Assembly (NCBI GenBank): GCA_023375675.1
Contig: JALQBC010000041.1
Coordinates: forward strand, 1 to 64,000
DNA from: Cytospora piceicola
Lineage: Eukaryota > Ascomycota > Sordariomycetes > Diaporthales > Cytosporaceae
Length of the DNA: 64,000 bases
Reading direction: 5' to 3'
The translations under genes were made by a program, and so were the position numbers. This document shows positions 47,322-59,093 of this stretch, piece by piece. Each line of letters begins with the position of its first letter. The first letter of the stretch is position 1. The notes below the pieces were generated by a model. It saw only the letters and a program-made list of their open reading frames with translations. It was not told where the DNA came from and searched no databases.

Positions 47322-49239
47322 ATTGGTGGATTGGAGCAACAGTCGCTAAGCACAGTCAAGGATCTCGCGTCAATGAAATAGGGTTTTCGCTGGATGAAAA
47401 GTGTCGAGAAGAGGAACACAGGGCAAATGGCAGGATTGGAAAAGTCCAAAAGATCGGTCGGAGAAGTTACTCGAGCTCAGATAATAAGTGAACGGGAACT
47501 CTCAAATCTGCTGAGTGGTGGTGAGCACGCTTTGAATGGATAGGGAACAGGAAGCCCGCGACTCGAGCTCACAGAGAAACGGGAAGGAGTCTGCAATATG
47601 AGATGTGGAAGAGGCGTCAGAACCAGAGCAGGCTTCCTATTGGAAATTCAGTACAGCAATGCGAAGTGATCCAAGTGTATGTTGATGATTGGGAGAAACA
47701 GCATGTTTTTGGACGTCCAAATTGCTGGGAGGAAAGATGGGAAGGAGGAGTGTTGCCGCTATACTTACCCAATTCAGTTCAGCTCCAGCCTGTGTGCCTG
47801 CTGGTATTGCCTGTCGTGCCTGGGTACTCGAATTTCTGGCTTCCTGCCAGTCTTGTCCGAGAGTGCTGTGGACTTGGTAAGTCGATGGTGGAAATCAAGG
47901 AATACTTTTCAGGTCTCAGTCACTTCAAAAACGGCCTGTGGTAAAGAAGCTGTTAATGCGTGAGGGCGTGACGCGCAGGGGCGCGAGGGCGCGGGTGTTC
48001 CAAGCTTCCAAGGCTGTCACAGAGGGGCTGGGAGCTTCAGCTTACCTGATTTTGCATCGTATCCTGCTGAGAATCGCGAAGATTGTGGAGGAAATTTGTA
48101 AAGTCAAAGGGATCGAAAAAGTCAAATGGAATTGGCGATGTAATGAACTGCTTGATGTCAGGCAGCTCGGAAAGAATGTGCCCAGGTGTCGGTGACCCTG
48201 AACTGTACGCAGAACTTTCTGGTTGGAGATGAGAAAGCAGTTCTCCCGCAAGACTACAGAGCCCCTGGGGCGTTGCTGGTGAGGACGGGGAGGGCAGAAA
48301 TACCTAGATGCAGTACCTTTCAAGAGTACCTGTATCTAGGTACTCAAATAGGTGCTTATGTACTTGCGAGAGTAGGCAAGATTGGCAGTACAGACTTCCA
48401 AAGGTTTCAGATAGCCATTAGCATCATTTACTCAGGCATAGATATGCAGATAGGTGATAGGAAAATTGCTGATGATTCGGTCACTACTCTCGAGACTCCT
48501 GCTGGCTTCAACGTGGCGCACAGCTTCATATCTACAAACTAGATTTGTAACTCCAGCAGTCCCAACCCAATTACCTCGAAGTTATTGAAGCCACACTTAC
48601 CCCTGGTCATTCCGCGCCTATGAAGACCCCGCGTTTATCCTGGACATGCTTCTCAGCCTCGCGCCGTCACAGCCTTGCCGGCGTAGTGTCTGGGTACATG
48701 ACTGGTGATGCAGGCTTCTACGAAAGGCCATGCCTCCATCCAGCTAGCATAGCCGGCTCAAAGTCCTGAGATCATAGTGTTTTACCAGCGGGCTCGCTGC
48801 TGCTGGGTTTCTCATTGACGGATCAATGTGTTAGCAAATGAGTCGGCTCATTTATGCAAATTTACCATTGTGTACCGTCCCAAATAGACTTGTTGACCCA
48901 TAAAACCGCGCTCAATAGGAGAACAATGTTAATTGCCAAAATTCAGCTGGAATAGGTTACCGTCCTATTGATCGCCATCTGGAGTTTCTCTCCAGTCCAA
49001 ACCTATTTATACCGATTCCAACTTGTAGTTATGTCGCGACTGAAGCTCTCCAAGCCAGACTTCCCTTTGGATGAACGCAGCTCAAATTGGTATTCCACAA
49101 GCACCCAGGTGGCATCATCACATACATACTTCACTTTCAGCTCAACTCACGGCCACGACACAGCCTTCCATCCAATATCCGACGCAATCCAAGGAATCCT
49201 CCAATCCAAGCTTCACAGCATCATACTTCGACTCCGACA
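47322..49239. other. Intergenic between divergent genes
   Basis: About 1.9 kb shared by the helicase (leftward) and the Lys/Ala/Pro-rich gene (rightward). Around 48300-48360 are partial TACCT/CTAGGTA strings. Plus-strand frames at 47603-48542 are short and unsupported. About 49090-49239 is likely leader of the next gene. Confidence 0.5.
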
Positions 49240-49896
49240 ATGTCCAAGCAAATCCCAAAGCTGGAGAAGGAGCGGGATCTCCTCATTGGCATCGGCCGAA
49301 CGATCAGCGCGGCCAAGAAGCATTCTCTACCTGTGAAGCAGGTTATCGAATTCACGCTCGCAGCGATCATGGAGCAGTACGAGATGAGAGGTGACATGGA
49401 GGTCACTTTCAGAAACGTCCCTGCTGGCAAAGCTCCCACTTCCAAGGCTCTCGCGGACAGCACTTTTACTGTCCGACGTCCCGAGAAGAGCATTTCAAAG
49501 ACCACAACTCGCACCACCAAGCCTCACTCCACCAAACCTCCGACTCCGAAGGCTCACGCCAAGGCTCCTGCCAAGGCTCCCGCCAAGGTGCCAGCACACG
49601 AGGCTCCCACTCTGAAAGCCTCCAACACCACAGCCACCCTGTACAAGGCCCCCGCCTTCGTGGCTCCCACCAACAAGGGTCCCAAGTACGAGCTCCCCAA
49701 CTTCAAGATCCGGAAGTACAAGACTCGCGACGACAAGGCCCCGGCCGACGACACCTCCGCCGCTCTCGTGGGGAGCAAGCCCCTTCTCGAGAACCCCCTT
49801 CTCGAGAACCCCCGCAAGCGCAAGGCTTCCTGGGAGTCGTCAGACCGCCCGCGCCAGCGGATGGCGCCAGGAGCTCCGTCTCCTGCGAAGAGGTGA
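49240..49896 (+). CDS. Lys/Ala/Pro-rich, probably disordered protein
   Basis: 218 residues from the ATG at 49240; the frame is open for 51 codons upstream, but that part is leader-like. Residues 1-50 are a compact helical-looking part (ERDLLIGIGRTISAAKKHSL, then EFTLAAIMEQYEMRG). The rest is low complexity: Thr/Lys/Pro runs, a KAPAKAPAK tract near 108, further xxAP(T/A)xKA repeats, a doubled LLENP near 185, and a basic end (PRKRKAS, then RPRQRM) that could be a nuclear localisation signal. Coding bias (GC3) is strong throughout. The composition is like linker-histone tails or nuclear scaffold proteins, but no domain proves this. Single exon. Confidence 0.7.
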   Translation: MSKQIPKLEKERDLLIGIGRTISAAKKHSLPVKQVIEFTLAAIMEQYEMRGDMEVTFRNVPAGKAPTSKALADSTFTVRRPEKSISKTTTRTTKPHSTKPPTPKAHAKAPAKAPAKVPAHEAPTLKASNTTATLYKAPAFVAPTNKGPKYELPNFKIRKYKTRDDKAPADDTSAALVGSKPLLENPLLENPRKRKASWESSDRPRQRMAPGAPSPAKR

Positions 49897-51084
49897 TGGA
49901 GGAGGTGCTGGCTGGCTTGGTCGGAGATCTGGTCCAAGGAGACGGAGTGAAGGAGAGGGAGAGGGGGGGTTGGAGCCCTGGCGGCTGGTCCGCGCGGGAA
50001 GGGCTGTGGGTACTGTGGTTCTGTGAGGTTGTTAGTTTTTAATTGAATACACTGGAATTCCAGTATCGATCCAGTGTTTGCTTGAGTGACCTATATGCAT
50101 CAAACAGTGCTTTCTGCTCCATATTGCATCCATGAAGTTTGATCAAAGTAACGTTAGTATACCGCACGTGTGACAGGATGGTAGGCTTCAAATGTTCTCA
50201 GGCTTCATCGTCAAGGTCTCAAAAACGCGTATGCAGGCACATCTTTGATAAAAGTCCCAAGGAACCCAGCCAATGGTGGGTCGCTGCTGTGATAACGTTC
50301 TAATTTGGGACGTTGAGAAGAAGCTTTATAGCCAAGGAGTGACGTGTCGATCCACCCTGACAGGTCCGGGGTGTAGTAGTATTCTTTCTGGAACATGAAG
50401 AAATACAGTCTTCAGGGCATTGGCCTCGATCTGTACTGGTAATTAGCGGGAGAGGAAGAGCTAATATCGGCCTGACATGGCTGGTTTTGTGTGATTCATG
50501 TTGATGTTGGCGCTGGCGTCGCAGCGGAAGTCGATGATATTACCGAACTCGGACGTGGAAGGAGGAGGAGATAAACAGATAAGTCTCGACGGTACTGTTT
50601 ACGTTGGTCGATCAGTCCCATCGTCCTAACCATATCAGGCAGGTGAATATCCCACACGTCCAGGTTCCGGGGCCGATGCCACAGTATTCCCAGCTTTGTG
50701 GAAATTCCCCATATGGGCCAATCATTATCTTCATATTGATAAACCTGCTTTTCAGAGCAAGCTCAGCTCTCCACCAGCCCGCATCGTGATGTCGCCGGAC
50801 CTCACCATTGGCGATGCTGCAGCAGACCCTGTCCACGGCCGGAACTAATGCAGGTCGAATGTGCCGGTCAGACCGGCTCTTGAGGGTTCTCGGGATCGAT
50901 TATCAGAATGCTGTTGCCAGCTGCCTGTTCGATCCGACGCCAGAGATAGGCAAACAAATAAAACCCAGTCTGCCCTCCCGCTGCATTGCAGTCTTCCGGT
51001 CCGGCAGCGCTCTGCTCGTTTGTCTCCTGAGTCTCAGTGGTTCGTCTCGGTGGTATTGAACATCAACCTAGCAAGACTGTCGCC
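49897..51084. other. Intergenic upstream of the acid phosphatase
   Basis: About 1.2 kb without a supported frame. The last 150 bases are the likely promoter and leader of the phosphatase gene; no clear TATA box is seen. Confidence 0.5.
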
Positions 51085-53066
51085 ATGAGGACCACCGCAG
51101 CAGCCCTCCTGGGCGCCATCTGCGTCTGGGGAGCTCCAACCCCAGATGTCGACACCCTGTACCCTTACACGGGTCCAGCGATCCCAATCGGCGACTGGGT
51201 CGACCCTACGGTTCAAGGCAACGGGAAAGGCTATCCTCGTCTCGTCGAGCCGCCAGCTGTGAAGCCGGCGTACGGGAACGCGACCAATAATGTCAATGTC
51301 ATCTCCCTGTCGTACATACCGGGCGGTGTCAACATCCATTTCCAGACCCCGTTTGGCCTCAATGACCTGCCAACGGTGTTCTGGGGACTGCATGCACAGA
51401 ACCTGACCTGTATGACCAAGGGAGAGACGAAGACGTGAGTCGATTCTCGGAATGCACTGTGGAAACTGGCTGGAAGCTGACACGAACAGGTTTGACCGAA
51501 CACCTCCCTGCTCCTTGGCTTCTGCCACCCAGTGCAGCCAGTTCTTCCATGACGTGCAAATCGATGAACTGAAAGCAGGCACGACGTATTATTACCAGAT
51601 CGCCCCCTCAAACGGTACCACCCAGTCGGACGTGCTCTCGTTCAAGACGCCCCTGGCAACTGGAGACAAGAAGTCCTTCACTATTGCCGTGCTCAATGAT
51701 ATGGGTTATACCAACGCCAACGGCACGTATACGTACCTGTTGCAGGCAGCTGCTAACGGGGAGGTTGCTTTTGCATGGCATGGAGGTGATATGTCATATG
51801 CAGACGACTGGTACGACGGAGTTCTTGCCTGCGAGGACGACTGGCCGGTATGCTACAATGGCACGTCCACCGAGCTTCCGCCCGGCGACTACCCCGAGGG
51901 CTACAATACACCCTTGCCCGAGGGGGAGAACCCTAACCAGGGTGGGCCTCTGGGAGGTGACATGAGGTAAGTGCAGGCTGGTGCTGAAATCTCTAGTCTA
52001 AGTGCTGACTGGCGGCAGTACCATTTATGAATCAAACTGGGACCTGTGGCAACAGTGGACCAACAACATCACCAAGAAGATTCCCTACATGGTTATTCCA
52101 GGCAATCACGATGTTACATGCGGAGAATACGATGGCCCAGGAAACATGTTGACGGCTTACCTGACCGATGGTATAGCAAATGGGACGGCACCGACGGAGA
52201 ACCTGACTTACTACAGCTGTCCACCATCGCAGCGGTGAGCACCTCCCACCCCAGAAGCCAAATGGACAAGACTACTAACACGCGGCAGCAACTTCACCGC
52301 TTTCCAACACCGCTTCCGCATGCCAGGCAAGGAGACCGGCGGGGTCGGCAACTTCTGGTACAGCTTCGACTACGGCCTGGCGCATTTCATCGCCCTCGAC
52401 GCAGAGACCGACTTCGCAGACAGCCCCTCGTGGCCATTCGCACGCGAGATTGCCAATGGAAACAACACCAACGAGACGCACCCCACCATCAGCGAGACCT
52501 TTATCACCGACTCCGGGCCCTTCGGCAAGATAGAGGACGGCCGCATCGATGACAACAAGGCGTACGACCAGTACAAGTTCCTAGTCAAGGACCTCCAGAG
52601 TGTCAACAGGACCAAGACGCCGTGGGTTATTGCCATGTCTCACCGTCCGATGTATTCAACGCAGACGTCGAGCTACCAGGCGAACATACGAGCCGCGTGG
52701 GAGGACGTTATGCTGAAGAATGGAGTTGACCTTTATCTCGCCGGGCATATCCACTGGTACGAGAGACTGTTCCCTCTTGGGGCAAACGGCACGATTGATA
52801 CGGCCTCTATTGTGGACAACTCGACATTCTACACGAATCCGGGCAAGAGCATGACGCATATCATCAACGGGATGGCTGGAAATGTGGAGAGCCACAGCAC
52901 CCTTGACGAGGGAGAAACCCAGGCTGCTATCACGGCTGTGCTGGATGACCACCACTATGGATTCTCCAAGTTGACGGTGGAGAGCGAGAAGGAGCTGAAG
53001 TGGCAGTTTATCATGGGGCATGATGGAAGTGTTGGAGATGAGTTGACGCTGAAAAAGAAACCATGA
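51085..53066 (+). CDS. Secreted purple acid phosphatase
   Basis: CDS is join(51085..51434, 51490..51966, 52019..52234, 52289..53066), 606 residues; all three introns (52-55 bases) are in phase 2. A signal peptide covers about residues 1-17 (RTTAAALLGAICVWGAP). A fibronectin-like N-terminal domain is followed by the dinuclear metallophosphatase core. Metal-ligand motifs: VLNDMGYT (about 184-191; Asn where GDxG is usual), GGDMSYADDW (215-224), IPGNHDV (302-308), MSHRP (464-468) and AGHIHWYER (499-507). The C-terminal metallophos_C domain ends LTLKKKP. Several N-glycosylation sites are present. The enzyme hydrolyses phosphomonoesters outside the cell or in the wall at acidic pH; it resembles the Aspergillus AphA type. 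Such genes are usually induced by phosphate starvation, though I see no proven site here. Confidence 0.95.
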
Positions 53067-53207
53067 GATTGGGTGTAACTGCACCTGTTCCTTGATCCAA
53101 GCAGATGCAGTCTGTTGCCATACATAGGAGAGAAGAGTCATCGCAATATACAAGAATACAATCCCTCCCTTCAAATAGCAATTTACCACTGATCAGATAT
53201 AGCAACT

Positions 53208-54978
53208 TTAATAAGACCTGTCTGTTCCATTGCTCTGCCCACCCTGCTCTCCACTCGCGAAGCTCTTCTGCCAAGGCAAAGGCTCCGTCGCCACCTGGAC
53301 GGGCCCAACGTCGCCACTGGCATCCCTTCGCCTCTGCCACGCCTCGATATCACGATGATCAACAAAGTTCCCATGCAACCCCAATTTCAACTTCAAAGGC
53401 AGGTGCAACACCGCCAGTGGGCCATTGGCCAGGTGCTGCGCGTCGAAAATGGCAACATCGTTCCTCAGGACGTCGAGATGGTTCACAAGCGCGATCAAGT
53501 ACCCCTCCCCCTCCCCACCATCGTCTTTGGGGATGAAGGTGGGTTCCTGGACCGTTGCGGTCGGTCCGAAAAAGTACGTATCCTCCTCCCCCTTGGCCAG
53601 CGGGTTATCCAGATCCCAGGTGTAGTGCCCCAGGCAATTAAACAGCCCTCCCGCCGGAGGCCCGCATTTAGCGAAGTCGTACGGGCGCGTCGCGTCCACC
53701 TTTGCTTGCCAGAAGTGCTTGTACTTCTTCGTCACGAAGCGGTCGTCGATACGGGAGAACTCGCCGTTGGTGGGCCAGGTGTAGGCCGGCGTGATCCGCG
53801 TGTTGGTCGGGGCTTTGGGGTCGAGGACCCAGCGGGTCGTCGGGCTGCTGAGTTTGTTGCGCGGTGCCGCCTTGGCACCTGGCGTGTCCTGGTCGGGAGG
53901 CCACCAGAAGAAGACGTTGCCGTCGGCGACGGTCAGGTCGACGACGACGTGGCCTTCTTCGTTCTCGTAGCAGCCGGCCATGTGGCCTTGGAAGGCTGTG
54001 GAGGTCAGCGTCTTAGCACGGTACTCAAGTATGTAGCCCTCTGGAGAAGGAACAGTTCATACCATTACCAGCCGGAAACCAACGAATATCCTCGGGCTTT
54101 GCATTTCGTCGTGGCACAAGACCGTACCATTGGTCCTCCTTGGGGTCCCATGCAAACTTCTCGCCACCCTTCTTCATCCTGTCCACGTTCACCTTCAACG
54201 GGGTCAACGGCAAGACCACATAATTCTTGCTCACGCCCATATCGTGGATCATCCCTGCGAAAGGCGCTTTATACCAACACTCTTCGGTCTTCTTCCCGTC
54301 CGCATTGATCGTCCAGACAACGACATCGCGAGACCCATCGTTCCCCGTTCCGCCGGCCTCATACGCATGACACACCATTTCGCCCGTGTCAGGGTCGAAT
54401 TTGGGGTGTGCCGTGAAATTCGGCGCCTTGATCTGCCCCTCGAAGTCATACCTCCCCAGCGTCTCAAGGGTTACGGGATCCATCGCGAACGGCGGACCGT
54501 CCTCCTTCAGGGCGAGGAGCATTCCCCGCCAGAATGTGATGTTCGTGTTGCTCGCCGTCCTGATCACGCCCTTGACGCTCTCGTTGTCTGTCCAGGGGTT
54601 CCTATACCTCCCAAACAAGCTCCGCCTCGCCGCCGTCTCGGCCTTGTACCGGTCCGTCCGGACGTACCGCTGCTTGAAGTCCGCATGGCCGTTGGAGATA
54701 CGGATAGCCGCCACGCTGCCGTCGCCGTTGAAGTGGACGTCGTCCTCGAAGAGCGGCGGGAAGCGATGGTCCGGCTGGATGCGGTAGAAGGTCCCGTCGA
54801 CCTCCTCTGGGATGGTGCCGGTCACCTCGAGATCGAAGACGTCGCCTTCGAAGCGGGAGGGCTTGTTGATTCCCCGGAAGACATCGGTGTCCGGGAAGGT
54901 CGTGGCATCGCCGGGTGTGGTGAGAGTTCCGCTGGTGTAGCCCTTGACGGCGGGAGCAATGTCGAAAATGTGCGCCAT
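53208..54978 (-). CDS. Carotenoid oxygenase family (RPE65/lignostilbene dioxygenase type)
   Basis: CDS is complement(join(53208..53995, 54063..54978)), 567 residues; the 67-base intron (GTATGA...CACAG) is in phase 1. It is a seven-bladed propeller with a non-haem iron centre held by four His: TAHPKFDP (H191), IHDMGVS (H245), AFQGHM (H310) and LHGNFVD (H513) all appear in order with correct spacing. The early [21 protein letters not shown] signature is typical of fungal members, which cleave stilbenes such as resveratrol, isoeugenol-like phenols or carotenoids. The substrate cannot be settled from sequence. No signal peptide is seen, so it is probably cytosolic. It is tail-to-tail with the acid phosphatase, 141 bases away, and upstream of a co-oriented SnoaL-like gene. 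Confidence 0.94.
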
Positions 54979-55651
54979 GATTACCGAGTAGCTGGGTGGT
55001 CAGTGTTGGAAGGACATTGTCTCACGGTTGAAGCTCGTCTTGGGTGGCGTCGCACCCAGTCTTGCAGAGATACTCCTATTTAAACCATGACTTCGAGAAT
55101 GTAGTCATTAACTACTTCAATTTGCTATCATTAATACTAACAAGCCGCCGTAACCTCGAGAGTCGGCCTGGTTTCCCGCAGGCTCTGGCTCGGCATGTAC
55201 TGCTAACCCCGATCAAAACACCCCGGTCCAGTCCCTCCACCCTTCATCTCCACGGCATCTGTATTACACCCTTGTCTGTGTAATATATGGATAATCCGAG
55301 AATGCGGGGTGTAGTATTGCGGCAGTTGGGGTGGTAAGTTTCTGCATGATCGCCACCCAATACGGGGAAGCACCAGGCACATGAAGCTCGTCTATCCATC
55401 TCCGGACTGGTCTACCAAAATGAAAGCTCTTCATGGTCCCAGAATCTGAGTTTTGGACATTCTCAGTCAATATCGACTCGGAATATATACAGACTATGTG
55501 ATAATGAGAACTTTCAAGGATAGTTCAGCTGCTCATACCAGATATGCTTGAACCGCGTCTTGTTGCCTTTGAGCTTTGAAAGGACATGATAAGTGAAGAC
55601 TTTACGGGGGCCAAATGAATACCCAGCAATCAGGAAGCTTCGTAAAGCCAT
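54979..55651. other. Intergenic between carotenoid oxygenase and SnoaL-like gene
   Basis: About 670 bases: promoter of the oxygenase and 3' flank of the SnoaL-like gene. Nothing else is recognised. Confidence 0.5.
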
Positions 55652-56594
55652 TCAATCACCATCCACATGCTTATTCTCAACCAGCTCAGGCAACACCTTC
55701 GTCCCAGGCTTCGACCCCGTCACGCCCTCTTCCGCACCATCCCTACTCTGCCCCTCGGGAAGCTCCAGCGTCAGCGGCTTCTGAGAACCCTCAAGATCCT
55801 CACCCCACCCCGGAGCCCTCAGGTCATCATCATCCGTCCTCTTCCCCGTCACAGGATGCGGGTAATGGAACGGGACGACCCTCGTGTCCGGCCACAGCAT
55901 CCTCTGCTCCAGGATCTCGTCCGGCCCCAGCGGGTCCTCGGGGTACGTCCTGGCCGGCCAGGGCACGTAGTTCTTCCTGGTGTGGCTCCAGCCCCTCTCG
56001 AACTCGGCGTGCCAGAACGGGAAGTACCGGTACCGGAAGAGCTTCCAGACGCCGCCCTCCTTGACGTACTCGTTCTCGTAGAGCCCGCCCTCCCACCACT
56101 GCGCGTGGCCGCGCGGGTGGGCCTCCTCGACCGACTGGTGCGTCCCGGCCTGCATGAGCGTGCGCATCCGGACCCACGCGTGGGCCCCGGCCGGGTCGAC
56201 GTCCACTACGTCCTGCGCCATGACGTGGTCCAGGAGGAAGCCGTGGACCGGGCCGTTGCGCCCCTTGACGAAGTTGTTCTGGAAGCGCCCCTGGTAGAGC
56301 CGCCGGATCCCCGCCTTGCCGCGGTAGCGGGACCCCAGGAACTCGACGTAGGCGTCGGGGTGGTCGGCGAACAGGTCCACCACTTCGTTGTAGAGACACT
56401 TGTCCAGGTAGTAGCCATACTTGTGGTGTGTCTTGCGCACTTCGGCTTCGTCTGTCGAGCTGTCAGGTTTCTGTCGTGGTGACTTCGGGTGCTAGTTTAG
56501 TTGAGACAGGAAAGACTGACTGACCTGAGACGCGGGATAGCTCCTTTTGCAAGGCCGCGACCTGCTTCTTCAGTTCAGCAAACTCTGCCTCCAT
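55652..56594 (-). CDS. SnoaL-like domain protein (NTF2 fold)
   Basis: CDS is complement(join(55652..56451, 56525..56594)), 289 residues. Exon 1 encodes a short coiled-coil (MEAEFAELKKQVAALQKELS); a 73-base intron (GTCAGT...CGACAG, phase 1) joins it to EAEVRKTHHKYGYYLDK. An acceptor 8 bases earlier is possible but breaks the frame. A coiled-coil followed by (E/D)xxxIRxLxxxYGYYLDK, then VVDLFADHPDAYVEFLGSRY and a tryptophan-rich WWEGGLYENEYV, is the pattern of fungal SnoaL_4/scytalone-dehydratase-like proteins. Members are cofactor-free dehydratases, cyclases or hydrolases of aromatic and polyketide metabolism; many are untested. The C-terminal 70 residues are acidic and likely disordered. It is co-oriented with the carotenoid oxygenase. 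Confidence 0.85.
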
Positions 56595-57822
56595 GATGCT
56601 AGATGTAATTGACAGGTTTTGGCTATAAAGTTGTTGAATACAGAGGAAGCCGATGGTCCAAAGGACTTCATTCCATCCCGTGCTTGTAGGTTAACCCGAG
56701 GATTTTATCCGTTCTGTAAAAAGGTGCACGGCACTCTGTAATGAAACCCATGATGAGGGATCGTCATGGTGTGAAACTGTGGGGTATCGAATGACCTGCA
56801 GAGAGGGAAATGCGTAGATTGGGTCGCAAGAGACGGATGACTTGTCGTCGAATGCGGGGGATGGTGTTGTACAGGATCGGGTTGCTTGGCAGCAGGGTGG
56901 TTTTCGATCATAGCTCGCCGGGTTGAAGATCCTCCAAATAGGCTAATGTGGCCGCCCGCGGAGAACGTCCTCCAGCCATGATGTCGTGGACTGGTAAGTT
57001 TGCGGGTGACGGCTCTCAACCCATTTCATGACCCAGCAGGTTTCGGTACTGGAAAGCAGGCATACTGGCCTCAGGGAAATGGCCAACGCTTTTCTGGTAT
57101 GGTCTACAAATCGGCCACTGACAAAGATATTGGCACAGAGTTTGGAGGAGAAAGCTTGGAGGGGCCTGCTGGCGAATAATGGGCAGAATGAATGGGGCGG
57201 TTTGGACGTTGCCGTCGCCCGGGGGTAGTATAAGATGTTTTGTCCATCCGCCTGGACGCGAAGCTGTACGAAGCCCCCAAACATTAGGATCCAAATTCTG
57301 TTGGTGTACTGCCACTTCATGGGAGGCAAAGTAGTGAGGACTGATTTGGCGCTACAAACAGCCGTTCTTATACCCGCGAGTAAAAGGCGAAGTGTAGAGC
57401 GGCGGTTATAATCATGAGCGATCCAACAAGAGATAGCGTCATAAAGAGGGAATATTGGGATACATTAGACACAGTAAGTACTTGGAGGCTAGCTACCTAC
57501 TTGGTGGGTAGCATACGGTGCAGCCAGCATCTAGGAAGTAATAGAGGCTAAAACGGCTTCAAGGGTTCAGAAGTAAATGAAAGAGAACGTATGTGCATTC
57601 TGAACTAGAAACCAAGACATCATCACATGAATACTTTGCAATTCACGGTAGCTGAGTGAGTCTACCACAACCTGTTTTCCACACGTCCAAGCTAAAAGGG
57701 AAGCTACCAAGCGGCCAGCTATCTCACACAAAAAGCAACACATAAACTTTGCTGCAGCAAATCCATCGCCCGATAACTCCAAAGAAACCCACGGACACAA
57801 ACCGCCGACAGTGTTCTTACCA
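56595..57822. other. Intergenic, nothing recognised
   Basis: About 1.2 kb with overlapping, domain-less short frames. The left part is the promoter of the SnoaL-like gene and the right part the probable 3' UTR of the next gene. Confidence 0.5.
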
Positions 57823-59093
57823 CTAACCCCTTGCGAACTTGGGAGACGTCTTGCGGTTGATGATGGTCTTGATATGAGTGACCATGGACTCCAACGCCTT
57901 CTTCTCCTTGTCCTCCGTCCAGTCATCCGTACCGTGGTTATTTTGGGGACTCCAGTAGCGGTGCTTGAACTCGTCCTTGTCGAATTTCAGAACCTTGGCG
58001 AGGGCCTCTGCACCTCGGTGTTTCTCGAATGCCTTGATAAAAGGATGACAGTCCTTGAACAGACGGTCGGCAAGCTTTTCACCCAAAACGGTTGGAGACA
58101 TGCTGGCATAGCGGTACTCCCTGGCGTTCCGAATCACGCAGTCGAAGCGTAGGTTCTGCAGGTTCACGGCGTCTCGAAGAAGGACGAAGGCCGGGGTGTT
58201 GCGGCCCATGACCCAGCCATGCTTCAATATCGTGATGTCTTCCAGGCGAGCGATGGTGGTTGGGCTCATCGGCAATAGAAAGGAAAGCAGGCCATGGACG
58301 TCTGCGAAAATGAAAGGCTGCTTCCAGAGAAGAGAGATCGCTTCGTCATGGACTTTCTTGCACGTTGCAAGAAGGTTGGGCGAGACCTTGAACTTCTTCG
58401 TAGGCAGCTCTGCCATCTTGATCTCCTTCCACTCGCCCTTGACGTAGCCTTTGCGGTCTAGGTAGATGACCCCGTCGATATATCTGGGCGAAACGTGCAC
58501 TGCAATCTTCTCGTATTTGTCATCGTAGGTGCGAATGTAGACGCCGTGAGGATCGACAAGGGCCTCCTCGTAGATCTTCATACGCAACTCGCCGGGAAGG
58601 CTCCTATAATATCGTCAGAAAGATTGGACCGCACGACAGGCAGAGGTGGTGGTGACTAGGCAAAGACAATTCTTCTGCCGACGAAGAGACGTCACAGTGG
58701 CGAGGTGATAAACCTTACATGAGTCGGAAGGGCTTGAATTTGGGAGCGCGCTTGGGTTTCTTGTTGGCCTTGGGCTTCTTAAATCGTTTCTTCAGGGCTC
58801 TCTGTAACATAATGTTAGCATCGCATTTGACCACGAGCCTCGGTGGGAAGAAGTACCTTCTTCGACTTTCTGGATCCATAGGTCGCATCTTCTGCCTCGC
58901 TCTCCATTTCGTCGTGGTCTGACTCGTCATTTGCAGGCGACGTCACGTCTTCGGGAGATGTCGTGACCTCCTCGCCAAGCTCCTCTGAGAGCTCAGCCTC
59001 GTCCTCGTCAACATCGATGGCGTGATCGATGTGGTAGTTCACGATGTTTCGCCGACGCTTTGGATAGCGCGCGGTGGTGCCGTTGGCTGCCAT
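57823..59093 (-). CDS. DUF7730/F-box-like fungal protein with acidic and basic N-terminal tracts
   Basis: CDS is complement(join(57823..58603, 58719..58801, 58857..59093)), 366 residues. Introns are 55 bases (GTACTT...TTACAG, phase 0) and 115 bases (GTAAGG...TATAG, phase 2). Residues 27-70 are acidic (VDEDEAELSEELGEEV), and 75-110 are very basic (KKRFKKPKANKKPKRAPKFK), suggesting nuclear or nucleolar targeting. From about 113 comes the fold marker SLPGELRMKIYEEAL, followed by VSPNLLATCKKVHDEAISLLW: the LPxELRxxIYExxL start and LLxTCKxxHxEA helix that define the common fungal F-box-like/DUF7730 group. The molecular role of the family is unknown; some members may be ubiquitin-ligase adaptors. 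Confidence 0.85.
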
